Shown here piece by piece: positions 1 to 9,113 of a stretch of DNA of 64,000 nucleotides. This stretch comes from Enoplolaimus lenunculus. Lineage: Eukaryota; Nematoda; Enoplea; Enoplida; Thoracostomopsidae. Made by a program: the position numbers and the translations under genes. Position 1 is the first letter of the stretch. The number at the start of each line of letters is the position of its first letter. The stretch spans positions 27,501 to 91,500 of the forward strand of contig JASANG010001789.1 in NCBI GenBank assembly GCA_030248215.1, in the 5' to 3' direction. The notes beneath the pieces are model-generated. The model searched no databases. It was not told where the DNA came from and saw nothing but the letters and a program-made list of their open reading frames with translations.

Positions 1-83
1 AAACACTGCTCATAGTGACTGTACTGCTCGCATATTACCTGTATTCAGTTACTCATAGTATACTCTATAAGTTAAAGGGTTAA
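1..83 (-). mobile_element. PB-t MITE copy 1 (cut by the window edge)
   Basis: Matches the 5' part of the complete copy at 5302-5574 (AAACACTGCTCATAGTGACT, then GCATATTACCTGTATTCAGT) and ends in AAGGGTTAA at 83. Confidence 0.65.
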
Positions 84-358
84 CTTTTTGCTAAATGCAA
101 TAATTTTCTAATTTGGTCTCCGTTTGAGAAATTTAGACTACGAGGTTTGGCGTCACTAGACCGCTAGGCCCTCGGCCAAGCGAACAGAGCCCTTATGTTC
201 AGGGGTTGTGTTTAATTATTAAAGGTGGCTTTAATAACATTTCTAGTCACAATAATGTAAAATGACAGTTTTTGATAAATTCATCGCAATACATTTACTT
301 GGCTTCGTTCTTAAAGCTTAAAATTGCTTGTACTCCAAAATTCAACGGTGTAACAAAT

Positions 359-510
359 GGTATTACGACAATTCGTCGCCCGATAACTCGTCGACTGGCT
401 ACTTGTAATCTGAAATTTCACCGCCCCCGTATTTAGAATTAAAGCTTAGCCAAAGACTTAGGCTTTAGCGTTTTTCTAAACCTAAAACCTAATCCTAAGC
501 CTAAGCATAC
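359..510. mobile_element. Tel-D MITE copy 1 (partial)
   Basis: A fourth TTAGGC-bearing family: CGACAATTCGTCGCCCGATA, then ACTTGTAATCTGAAATTTCA, then a TTAGGC/CCTAAG core. The far end is not clear before the Tel-A element at 540. Confidence 0.55.
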
Positions 511-539
511 CCGTGTATCGGAGAACAACAACCATATGT

Positions 540-722
540 GGCCCATGTATAGAACAGGGCCGGATCGTTTTCCGGAGGGGCTATAATCGAGTCAGTTTAA
601 GTTTTAGACTATTTTTTGCTTAGGCTTACGTTTCGGAATAGGCTCATCCATACGCTTAGGCTGAGGCTTAGGCTTAGGAATATGCTTATACTACTGTTCC
701 GGCCCTGTTCTATACATGGGCC
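540..722. mobile_element. Tel-A MITE copy 1 (complete, with internal TTAGGC array)
   Basis: Near-perfect terminal inverted repeats begin GGCCCATGTATAGAACAGGG and end with the complement at 722. Between them lie a conserved AGTCAGTTTAAGTTTTAGAC block and a decayed TTAGGC array. No transposase, so non-autonomous. It ends 14 bases from the splice donor of the IFT81 exon at 737-883. Confidence 0.85.
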
Positions 723-736
723 CCGTATGTTTATAC

Positions 737-3700
737 CTGAGTTTGTGTAATAATTTCATTTCCTTCAGCATCCCGTATTTGATTTTTCTTGTCTGCGAGT
801 TCAAGTTGAACTGTTTGTAGTTCTCGTTTGGCTTCTTGTAGCTGATCAACGATACTTTCTTTCTTGTGCGCCACCATACTTGCCTGAAAAAAACGCAGTA
901 AACGTTTATGAAAAGATCAGGGGCGGAACGTTTTTCTGTTAGACTGCAATACAGTAAGTTTAAGCATTAGACTAATTTTTTGTTTGGCTTAATAGGCTTA
1001 AAAGTATGCTTATGCTACTGTAACGACCCTGGGCTTTGTTCGCAACCTGGGCCGATGTAACGATCAGGGTCGGAACGTTTTTCTGTGAGACGGCAGTAGA
1101 GTAAGTTTAAGCTTTAGACTAATTTTTTTTGCTTAGGCTTAGGCTTAGGATTAGGTTTAGGCTTAGGAATGTGCTAGCTCATTCTTGCGCTTAATATTAG
1201 GCATGACTTAGGCTTACACTTAGGCTTACAAACATGCTTTATACTACGGTTCCGCTCCTGTTCTATACATTGGCCAGAGTTTAAAAAGGATCCAAAATCG
1301 GTCAAAAATGAAACGTTCTGGGGATGGCAGATAATTTTTGCAGAATGCGAAAAATATAACCTATCATTGAATTGCTAAAATTCCAAAATTTATTAAATTT
1401 ACTCATCTGATCATAGTTTTAAGGGTTGCGCTATACTTTTTTGGACGTACGACGCAGTCCGTCACCGTGCGGTATCCTACGCAAACGACTGACGTACGAT
1501 AACCTATGGTGACGGACGGCGCCGGACGTCAAGTATACCGCAGTCCTTATCCGAATAATTTTACATGAAAAGTAAAAGTTTACCTGCTTCCTGAATAATC
1601 CAAGTTTATCTTCAGCTGGATTTTGCATTGAATCTCGCTTTTGAACAATTTCCATAATTTCATTGCTAATTTGTTCCATCTAAAAATACAAACAATCAGT
1701 GTTGCAGGTAGGGCCTGTATTCTTAAATGTGTGTAGCACCTATCACCAGTCAGCAATAAGCCTTGTAACGTTTAAACCAGCCATTGATGAGGTTCGGAAT
1801 TGAGCACATTTTTCGCATTTGATTTGTCTTACTTCTCTAGCGATTTCGAGATCCACAACTGTAGAAGGTCGTTAGCCTGCAAACCGATCGCTACTGGTAG
1901 GTGCTGCACACCTTTGAGAATACACGCCTATGTGTCAGTATATGTGCATGGTAAGTGTATGTAAAGCAAAGGATTACCATTCATGTTACCTGTACCGGAA
2001 TATGAAGTTGTTGTAATAACATGTGTGGTGTAGTGGTAGCATGCTTGACTCGATTGCAAGAGGCCCAAGATTCGATTACCGGCGCGGTCGTTAACATTGA
2101 CAAAACTTCGAACAGGGGTTGTGTACTCCATACAGCTACAACGCTAGGAATTTTTAACGAAGAGCTTAGAATATATAGCGAAACAAACTCTAAACCCAGT
2201 TATAAGGACAAATGTGAAAAATCAGCAAAAGATCAGGGACACGTTATCATTTTATCATGAAATATTTTCTGATGAGTGAATAAATTTACACAGAGGATAT
2301 TTTTTCTGTTTAATAAGCTTGTTCCGCGTAATTTTGGTAGCTAGCTTTAATGACGATCACCTGAGCACGAATTTGATCCAAATCTGATTGGTCCATCGCT
2401 GGTTGATCGACAACTTTTTGCAGTTCTCCAATCGCTTTGCGTTTTGCTTCGATTTCTTTCGGCAATTTTTCATGCGCCAAATACGCGTTGGTTTGGTTTT
2501 CTTCGCTCAATTTTACAATAACGTCTGAAAAAAGCAATTATAATGAAGTGAAGTACAGTCATAAGAAGTGGTGGCTCATGTAAAGATCAGTGGCTGAACG
2601 TTTTTCTGCGCGACTGTCATAGAGTTTGCTTAAGCTTTAGATTTTTTAAACTAAAGCTTATGTTGTGGTATAAAAGCTCATTCTTCGGGGACGTAGCCAA
2701 TGGTGGGAGAGGCAGGGAGCTCAGCTCCCCCTCTAGAAAAATTTTTCCCTCTAAAAATTTTTCAACCTTGCTTGTAAGTCATAGAAAACCTTCATATGCT
2801 GTTTTGAAAATTTTTAGCACCCCTTCTATATTCAGAAGCATTCTGTGACAGTAAATTTCACTCTCACAAGAACTAAAAAGACCTGAAAGCATCAATGCGC
2901 ACGCTGTTATATAGAACCTGGCCGGAATAGTAGTATAAGCGTATTCCTAAGCCTAAGCGTAAGCGTAAGGATGAGCCTATTCCTAAGCCTGAGCTTAAGC
3001 CTAAGCCTAATCAAAAAATTGAGTCTAAAGTTTAAACTGACTCTACTACAGCCGCTCTGGAAAACGATCCGGCCCTGTTCTATACATGGGCCGAGGCTTT
3101 GGTTCAATTTTAAACAGAGTATGTCTGCGTAATTTTGAGAATTTTTTCCTTAATTTTAGTAAAAACAACTATTTTATGGAGTTTTTCAAGAAAAGTTTAT
3201 TTTGGTCCATTTTTGAAAAGACAACGTCGCCAAAGTCGACATTAATTTTTGTTGAAATAATAATAAATTCCAAGATCAGTTTACCTTCGGGTTTCATATT
3301 ATCGGCTTTTTCACGCATTTCATGTATCAACTGATCGATGCGTTGAGCTTTTTGATCAGCGAACAACAACTGAAAATCAGTGAAATCTTTGTGCTAATTT
3401 GCATACACAGCCTGCGCAGCCTACACTCAATGCACAACCAAACCAGGTAAAAAATCTCTAAAACTGATAAACCTACAAATTCAGCTAAAAATACAACTGA
3501 TCGATTCTTAAGCCCTATTCACACGTGCAAGTGTTTGTTGCGAGAACTTGCAGCTGCAACTTGCACTTGCAAGTTTTGTCCAAAATCATCGTTCGAAATA
3601 CTTGCAGCTGCAAATAATTCATTAAAAACTATAGCTAGGAATGTAGTTCACATGTGTGAATAACCACGCAAGTTCACTGAATGTAGTGCAGCCGCTTTCT

Positions 3701-6699
3701 CATTGGCTGATGAAAAAAATGCAAGTTCTGCATGCAATTTGCCGCCGCAAGTTCTCGCAGCAAAAACTTGCACGTGTGAATAGGGCTTTACAGCATTTCT
3801 TTGTTCAGATTTTTGATGCCCAAGTCGCATTTCACGTTCAGATTCAATTCGTAAATTTCTTGCAATTTCCAACATTTGTTGATTATTTGGTGTTTGGTCG
3901 ATCTAAAATATAGCTATAATTGATATAATGTGAATGGTAAACTTTAATTTTGCAATTATTTTACTTAAAAACATTTATCAAAAAAATTTTCTGAGCATAA
4001 AATACTAAAAAGATGGAAGGTAAAAGTGGGGTCGAGTGGTCCCCTCAAGGAATCCTTCCGTGCTGGCAATTTCAGGACCAAAATGCTTTATTTTAATCGC
4101 ACAATGACGTTTAATTTGTTGAAATCTTTAAATATTGAAATATTTACTGCAAACTCGCTTTCCAAACTCTAAGCATTCGCTGTAAATCCATTAAATTGAT
4201 TTTAATTCAGAATGAGTTAAATCACTGAGTCTGAATTACATGTTTGACAATTCAGAATATAAACTGATTGAACTCATTCTGAGTTAAACAACTCACCCGA
4301 AATTAAATCAACTAGGAGCAATTAAATTTTTACTGTTATTAACTCAGAAATAACCATAAATGACTAATTCGTTTTCTGAGCTGATTAATCAACTCACTGG
4401 AAATTATACAATGTTGAAGACATCAAAACTGTTTTCCCACACCGCAAAATCTTTGATCAACCGCAGCAGTAAATTTGTACCTTCTTTTTTGCTTTTTCAA
4501 TTCGTTTCAAAACCTGTTCACGTTCTTGTTCCATGCTTTGAATGTCTTGTCGAATATCTTCTGACGTCATTCCTTCTGGTTTAATCGATTCAAGTGTTTT
4601 GTGAATTGCTTTAAATTCTTCCATTCGCTCGTCAAGCTACAATCAGTTAAGCCTTATTCATACGTGCAAGTTTTTGCGACTAAAACTCAGCAGCAATGCA
4701 ATTTTTGTTCGAAAACCCATCAATACAACACTGCAAATAATGGTGAGTCAATTTGACTCTATCCGAAATAGGATCTACGGGACTACACTAACTGAGTCAA
4801 AATTCGACTCCGCCAGAGTCAAGCGTGCGACTCAGTGAGCCGAATTTGACTCTGCCGGAGTCGAATTTTGACTCAGTTTGTGTAGTCCTGTAGAGCCTGT
4901 TTCGGGGAGAGTCAATTTGACTCACCATTTTTGCAGTGAACTTGCAGCTGCAATTAAGCTGCAGTCGCTAATTGTCACTGCTAAAACTTGCACATGTGAA
5001 TGGGGCTTAAAGTACAAATTAATAACGTATGAATTTTAAAAGCCAAAACAAGCTAAATCTTATTCACATCTGCAGGATTTTGCAGCAAAGATCTTCAGTT
5101 GTAGCAGTTTGCTTGTATCAGAACCTGATTAGTGATTACCAAGAATTCGGTATCATACGTAATTTGCGTACGATAGCGCACGGTGACGGACGGCGTCGTA
5201 CGGGTGAGGCACGGCGCCGAACATCATTAAAAGTACCGCTTACGCTATTAATAAGACAGGATCATGCAAACTTCAACAAGAGTATTCCGTATTTATGTTC
5301 CTTAACCCTTTATCACATGAATATTTTCAATTTCATATGATATGCACTTTTAAGGTAAAATTTGATTCCCAGTCACTCGGGAGGGAGGCGTTTACGATGA
5401 CCACTGAGCTATGGGAGCTTGACGTTCGAGCCCGAAGGGGCTCTCACGTCTTGTAGAGATTTTGCACTGCACATATATGTTACGATTGTTAAACACTGCT
5501 CACAGTGGCTATGGTGCTCGTATATTACTTGTATTTAGTTTGCGCATAGTATACTTTATGAGTTAAGGGGTTAAAATATAATGATGTATATAAAATGACC
5601 GTGTTCTGATATCCGTACCAGCTGATGCGCTTGTGCTACTTCTACATCTTGCATAAATTCCGGCGGAATTTCGATTGGAACCAAAAATTGAGCCAAGTAA
5701 GTTCGGGTCTGCAGTTCTTTGACGCGTGGAAACAACCATAACAGGATCGGATACACGATTCGTTTGTCGCCTTCGACTAAACCTTGACGGAAGAGGCTTC
5801 TAAAATCAAATCTCGATGCCAAAATTTCAACGCCAAACTTGATTCACTTTTAAGCATCGCAAGAAAATTCTTTCAAAGACTGAAAATTTTAAATTGGAGA
5901 AACTTTCAACGAACCCGAGTTCAAGACTCGGTTGAGTCTGCTCCAGGCTTGAGCCATATTTAAAAAAACGTACAATTCATCCGGATTTGCCGGAAACGGA
6001 AATCGGTTGATGCGAAGAAATGTCAACAGTCGAACGGCAGTTTCGTCCGACGCTTCCTGTCGGATGTCGATGTGTTCCTAAAAATATATAAATTCAATCT
6101 TCATAAACTATAAAATTGTCAATTTAAAACATTTAGGTTTTGTGTCGTTTTTCAAATTCTTAAATTATATTTCGAATTTTCTAGTTTTATTATATTTGTG
6201 CACTTTATATGCTTAAAATAAACATTATCTTAAAGTATAAAATTATACCTGGTGACACAGTGAAAAATTTCAAATTAGCAATTGATGCTATCTTTTAAAG
6301 TATAATTAAGAGTCGACAGCTACTTGCATTTTCGACTATATAGCTGCGTTTTGAAATGTTGGCCCATGTAAAGATCAGGGGTGGAACGTTATTTTGCGGG
6401 GTTAGTATAGTATAAGCATAAGCGTTAGACTATTGCTGAGTCGTGATGGTAAACGCGTCCCACTCCAGTCACTGGAGTTCGAATCCTTGCATAAAAGTAG
6501 GTTTCAGATAAATTAGAAAATATTCATGTGATAAAGGGTTAAAGTAATTTGTTACCTTCTGTTCCACACTACAGAACGCATCGCTCAACACTTGAATGAG
6601 TTGAAATGAATCTAACGAATCAAATGTAATTAAATTAAATTTTTGATCGAACGGTGGTGCACTCAGCTCGTGCACAATTTGTTTCAATTGTTCGGTCAT
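737..6699 (-). CDS. IFT81: IFT81, intraflagellar transport protein 81 (N-terminal 396 residues; 3' part beyond window)
   Basis: Nine exons on the minus strand: 6699-6556, 6077-5974, 5799-5619, 4636-4481, 3902-3792, 3369-3285, 2524-2361, 1679-1584 and 883-737. All have GT/AG borders and consistent phase, giving 1188 nt (396 codons) with no stop. The start ATG at 6699 opens with MTEQLKQIVHEL, followed by FNLITFDSLDSFQLIQVL, the signature of the IFT81 N-terminal calponin-homology-like domain that binds tubulin (about residues 1-130). The rest is coiled coil. From memory of human IFT81, the join of the exons at 2361 and 1679 aligns over about 40 residues without a gap (SDLDQIRAQ, then MEQISNEI...KLGLFRKQ). 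IFT81 works with IFT74 in the IFT-B core to carry tubulin along cilia. Human IFT81 has 676 residues, so about 40% is missing to the left. I saw no RFX X-box (GTTNCC..GGNAAC type) in the first 300 bases upstream. Introns are largely MITEs. Confidence 0.93.
909..1034. mobile_element. Tel-B MITE copy 1 (partial)
   Basis: A second family whose ends read like ATGTAAAGATCAGGGGCGGA. Its inner block (AGTAAGTTTAAGCATTAGAC) and TTAGGC-type core are related to Tel-A. Only the left end is clear here; it lies 25 bases upstream of an IFT81 splice acceptor. Confidence 0.6.
1050..1275. mobile_element. Tel-B MITE copy 2 (complete)
   Basis: From GGGCCGATGTAACGATCAGG to TCTATACATTGGCC. It has a long, mixed TTAGGC/TTAGGT array in the middle. 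Confidence 0.7.
1424..1548. mobile_element. CpG-rich palindromic MITE (CG-1) copy 1
   Basis: Ends related to TTGCGCTATACTTTTTTGGA and ACGTCAAGTATACCGC enclose GTCCGTCACCGTGCGGTATC and its inverted complement. Very rich in CG. In an IFT81 intron. Confidence 0.65.
1710..1929. mobile_element. TA5 MITE copy 1
   Basis: Inverted ends related to AAGGCCCGTATTCTCAAATG, then GTGTAGCACCTATCACCAGT. This copy ends 29 bases upstream of the splice acceptor of the IFT81 exon at 1679. Confidence 0.7.
2016..2200 (+). repeat. tRNA-derived SINE copy 1
   Basis: TGTGGTGTAGTGGTAGCATG (A-box region) and AGATTCGATTACCGGCG (B box) form a tRNA-Gly-like head. It is followed by a body with CAAAACTTCGAACAGGGGTT shared with the copy at 21186. 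In an IFT81 intron, so transcribed antisense to that gene. Confidence 0.65.
2576..2680. mobile_element. Tel-B MITE copy 3 (truncated)
   Basis: A left end (CATGTAAAGATCAGTGGC) and inner block, then a break. The hexamer array and right end are missing. A G-rich element begins about 10 bases later. Confidence 0.55.
2690..2830. mobile_element. G-rich MITE copy 1
   Basis: GACGTAGCCAATGGTGGGAG, then CTCCCCCTCTAGAAAAATTT and CTTGCTTGTAAGTCATAGAA. This family shares CGTAGCC ends, a G-run and the CTTGTAAGTCAT motif with the copies at 7985 and 60376. Confidence 0.55.
2907..3092. mobile_element. Tel-A MITE copy 2
   Basis: Same plan as the copy at 540 but inverted. The array reads CCTAAG on the plus strand, followed by the conserved GTCTAAAGTTTAAACTGACT block and the terminal repeat ending at 3092. 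The left terminal repeat is degraded. It lies in an IFT81 intron. Confidence 0.75.
3510..3788. mobile_element. HP4 MITE copy 1, abutting a splice donor
   Basis: Inverted ends AAGCCCTATTCACACGTGCA and the complement, with many TTGCAGCTGCAA palindromes. Its right end lies 4 bases from the end of the IFT81 exon at 3792, so intron bases +4 to +6 of that exon's donor belong to the element. Confidence 0.85.
4178..4411. mobile_element. FB-E foldback MITE copy 1
   Basis: A second foldback family made of GAGTTGATT/AACTCAGAATGAGTT motifs, with ends like CACTGTAAATTTCAGTGAGT. Here the left end is degraded and the right end reads CAACTCACTGGAAATTATAC. In an IFT81 intron. Confidence 0.7.
4649..5008. mobile_element. 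HP4 MITE copy 2, containing FB-M copy 1
   Basis: Left end AAGCCTTATTCATACGTGCA; right end TGCACATGTGAATGGGGCTT; flanked by TTA or TA. Its left end is 12 bases upstream of the first base of the IFT81 exon starting at 4636. Confidence 0.8.
4729..4938. mobile_element. FB-M foldback MITE copy 1, nested in HP4
   Basis: A 210-bp near-palindrome beginning CACTGCAAATAATGGTGAGT and ending with the complement. Each arm is roughly 85 bases. It interrupts the HP4 element at 4649-5008. Confidence 0.85.
5147..5258. mobile_element. CG-1 MITE copy 2
   Basis: GGTATCATACGTAATTTGCG, then ACGGTGACGGACGGCG, ending AAAAGTACCGCTTACGC; the left side is truncated. Confidence 0.6.
5302..5574 (-). mobile_element. PB-t MITE copy 2: piggyBac-like ends with a tRNA-like module (complete)
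   Basis: A 273-bp element bounded by TTAA on both sides, with inverted ends related to TTAACCCTTTCTCACATG. On the minus strand it carries CCCATAGCTCAGTGGTCATC, a good A-box-like motif, and a degraded B box. TTAA targets and ends beginning CCC are the hallmark of piggyBac-type transposition. No transposase is present. It lies in the IFT81 intron downstream of the exon at 5619-5799. Confidence 0.75.
6361..6428. mobile_element. Tel-B MITE copy 4 (truncated)
   Basis: Left end CCATGTAAAGATCAGGGGTGG and part of the inner block, joined directly to the 3' half of a PB-t element. This suggests deletion or recombination between two elements. Confidence 0.55.
6430..6542 (+). mobile_element. PB-t MITE copy 3 (3' half)
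   Basis: Shares CCCACTCCAGTCACTGGAGT and TTCGAATCC (a full B box) with the copy at 18556 and ends in ATGTGATAAAGGGTTAA. Its end lies 13 bases from the splice donor of IFT81 exon 1. Confidence 0.7.
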
Positions 6700-6799
6700 A
6701 TTTTGAAAAAATATTAATTTAAATTTAAAAATATTATTAATAATTACTGCTTAAATAAATTTTGACTCTTGTGCACTTTTCCTCTTCATAATTTTTGGG

Positions 6800-6942
6800 G
6801 CCCAAGTTACTTTTAGGGGCGTCCAGGTGTCTGGTTGGTCTATAGAAAAGTAGGTTTAGATTTTAGATTACATTTTTGCTTAGGTTTAGGCTTACGCTCG
6901 AGAATACGCTTAATTGTTACGCCGCTAAGTGTATCATTGGCC
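6800..6942. mobile_element. Tel-C MITE copy 1
   Basis: A third TTAGGC-bearing family: left end GGCCCAAGTTACTTTTAGGG, then TCCAGGTGTCTGGTTGGTCT, a short TTAGGC array, and a right end complementary to the left (GTATCATTGGCC). Confidence 0.65.
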
Positions 6943-7086
6943 ATTTTTGGAATAAAACAGTGCCCCGGCTACGGCCGTCAAAAACCGATCAGCCATGGGA
7001 GTTGAAAAGTTGTGCGCTTTCGGCGCAATTTAGGCCAACTATACCGTTATACACGATTATTTGGTTTCTCGTTTTAGAGGTTTCTT

Positions 7087-7232
7087 GGCTTATGTATAGT
7101 ACAGGGCCGGGACAGTAGTATAAGCGTATTCCTAAGTCTAAGCCTAAGCCTAAACAAAAATTAGTCTAAAGCTTTACTGACTCTATTACAGCACCGCCGG
7201 AAAACGATCCGGCCCAGTTCTATACATGTGCG
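7087..7232. mobile_element. Tel-A MITE copy 3
   Basis: Degraded terminal repeats (TATGTATAGTACAGGGCCGG on the left, GGCCCAGTTCTATACATG on the right) flank a short CCTAAG array and the conserved block before the right end. Confidence 0.75.
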
Positions 7233-7583
7233 GTTTCTTTTGCTATTATATATCTCAACCCCGAGGTATGTGGGCCCCTTTTTTGGATTGCTTGCTTTGT
7301 CCCTGGATAATACTTTGTTGCAGGGTTCCAACTCATAGAGGGGATTGCGATCCAGATATAGCCAAAAATTATGCCAAGCTTAAGCCATTATCTAAACCAA
7401 AGTTAAACCAAAGTTATAGTAAAACGTAAAAATTTTGAATACCAGAAGGTTTACAAGGATCGAAGTTTCTTCGGTAAATATTTCGTCATTTGGCGATCAG
7501 GATATTTCTTTTTAGGTATATGAGAGAGTTAAGAATTCTATACTTGATTTGTTTGAATTGGCATATTTTCTAATTACCGTTTT

Positions 7584-7804
7584 GGCCCATGCATAGGACA
7601 GAGCCGAAACAGTGGTATAAGCATAATCTTAAGTCTAAGCGTAACACTAATCTTAAGATTGAGCCTATTTTTAAGCCTGAGCCTAAGCCCAATCCTAAGC
7701 CTAAGCCTAAGCCTAAGCCTAAGCAAAAAAGTTAGTCTAATGCTTAAGCTTGCTCTATTAGGGTACCATATAAAAACGTTTTGGCTTAATTCTATACATA
7801 GGCC
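7584..7804. mobile_element. Tel-A MITE copy 4
   Basis: Starts GGCCCATGCATAGGACAG and ends TTCTATACATAGGCC. The internal CCTAAG array is one of the longest in the family, at roughly 17 hexamers including variants. Confidence 0.75.
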
Positions 7805-7984
7805 ACAGTTTTCATCGGATATTACAAATAATGACAATGCATAAGTAACGCTTTACCGTCACCAGGGTAGCAAAACTATGTAAACTGCTGATCAATCTTG
7901 GTATTTCAAGTCTTTCATTTCAGCAGAGCGCATGTCAGTATTTGTGCGCGGTAATTAAACCAAAAGATTGCCATAAAGTTTTCA

Positions 7985-8105
7985 GCAGAGGCATACAAGA
8001 ATTTTCGTTGACTTACAAGCAAGGTTGAAACTTTTCTAGGGAGGCCAAAATTTTCGCAGGGGGGGGGCTGTGCGACCCTGGCCCCTTTTTGGCTACGGGC
8101 CCACA
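7985..8105. mobile_element. G-rich MITE copy 2
   Basis: The inverse orientation of copy 1: GACTTACAAGCAAGGTTGAA, then a run of nine G, ending TTTTTGGCTACGGGCCCAC. Confidence 0.6.
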
Positions 8106-8540
8106 AAATAATATTTTGGATTTTACTTTGAATGGTTTTGTTGTATAGAAAAGAAACGCTTAATATTTGAATGTTGACATCGGGAAAATATGGTCGACAA
8201 AATTTTCGCCACCGATTCCTACATCGAATACTTTTTAAGTTGGGTTGAAGTCAACTATTTTTTGCTCAAAATTAAAATTTTTTGAATTTAAAATTTTGAT
8301 CGAACCGACAAATATTTTTAACCTGGGCGGAGTTTAACTTTGTGGGTGTATTTTTAGACTTTTACATCATAAAGTCGTCACGTCACTTGTGAACGTTTGT
8401 ATAACTATATTTTCACGCCCTCAAAACGTTAAGCTTTGTATTTTTATTGGCTTAAACGGAAAAAACAGTTTTGCTATGTTTTTGAAGTAGATATTTAGTA
8501 TTTCAGCAAGGGCAAGGGCGGATATTGCGTAAGCAATTTA

Positions 8541-8726
8541 GGCCAATGTAAAAAACTGGGGCGGAACAGTATTCCTTACGCCTAAGCCTAAGCCTAAGCT
8601 TAAGCTTTTGCGCAAGAATGAGCATATTTCTAAGCCTAAGCCTAAGCCAAGCAAAAAATAGTCTAACGCTAAAGCTTACTATTTTCTAGTTCCGCAGAAA
8701 AACGTTTCGCCCCTGATTTTTACATG
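8541..8726. mobile_element. Tel-B MITE copy 5 (complete)
   Basis: GGCCAATGTAAAAAACTGGG at the left and CGCCCCTGATTTTTACATGG at the right enclose about ten CCTAAG-type hexamers and the GTCTAACGCTAAAGCTTACT block. Confidence 0.75.
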
Positions 8727-9113
8727 GATACAATTTATTACATTTTTAGAAATACTTTGAAATGAAATCAGTTTAAAATATACACGACCTATCCCAACAA
8801 GCGGGTCTAGAAACCGGACGTACGCCCCGCAACCGAAAATTTTTGTGTGATAAAATGGCAACGTTCCTACCTTACAATTTTCCCACTCAGAAAATAAGCA
8901 CACATATAGCATACCGAAAAAATTGCGTTTCATAACTTTTGCCACATCCTGCCGTCTCCGACTGAAATTCCTGGATCCGCCGCTGCCTATGACAAGATAG
9001 CTATAGGTGCTACACACATTTGAGAATACTGAAACTAAAAAGTTAACTTTGACTGCATTTAATTGTTATTTTTTTTGCAATATTATTATATTTAGTTTTA
9101 AAACATAAAAAAA

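Larger units (their letters stand above)
6700..9113. other. Divergent intergenic region between IFT81 and the MAM gene, mostly MITEs
   Basis: The two start codons point away from each other across 2.4 kb. I see no further coding exon. The stretch holds a Tel-C element (6800-6942), two Tel-A elements (7087-7232 and 7584-7804), a G-rich element (7985-8105), a Tel-B element (8541-8726) and a degraded G-rich element (about 8780-9000). An AG after a T-rich run at 9090-9094 lies 20 bases before the MAM start and could serve for leader trans-splicing if this is a nematode; that is inference only. Confidence 0.6.

Noticed and set aside
540-722. True interstitial telomere
   Set aside because: The TTAGGC run is short, decayed and enclosed by terminal inverted repeats that recur around similar runs elsewhere, so it belongs to a mobile element.
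8679-9017. 112-codon minus-strand frame containing GSGGSRNFSRRR
   Set aside because: It lies in Tel-B and G-rich repeat sequence, and the motif comes from the repeat end that recurs near 32.1 kb.
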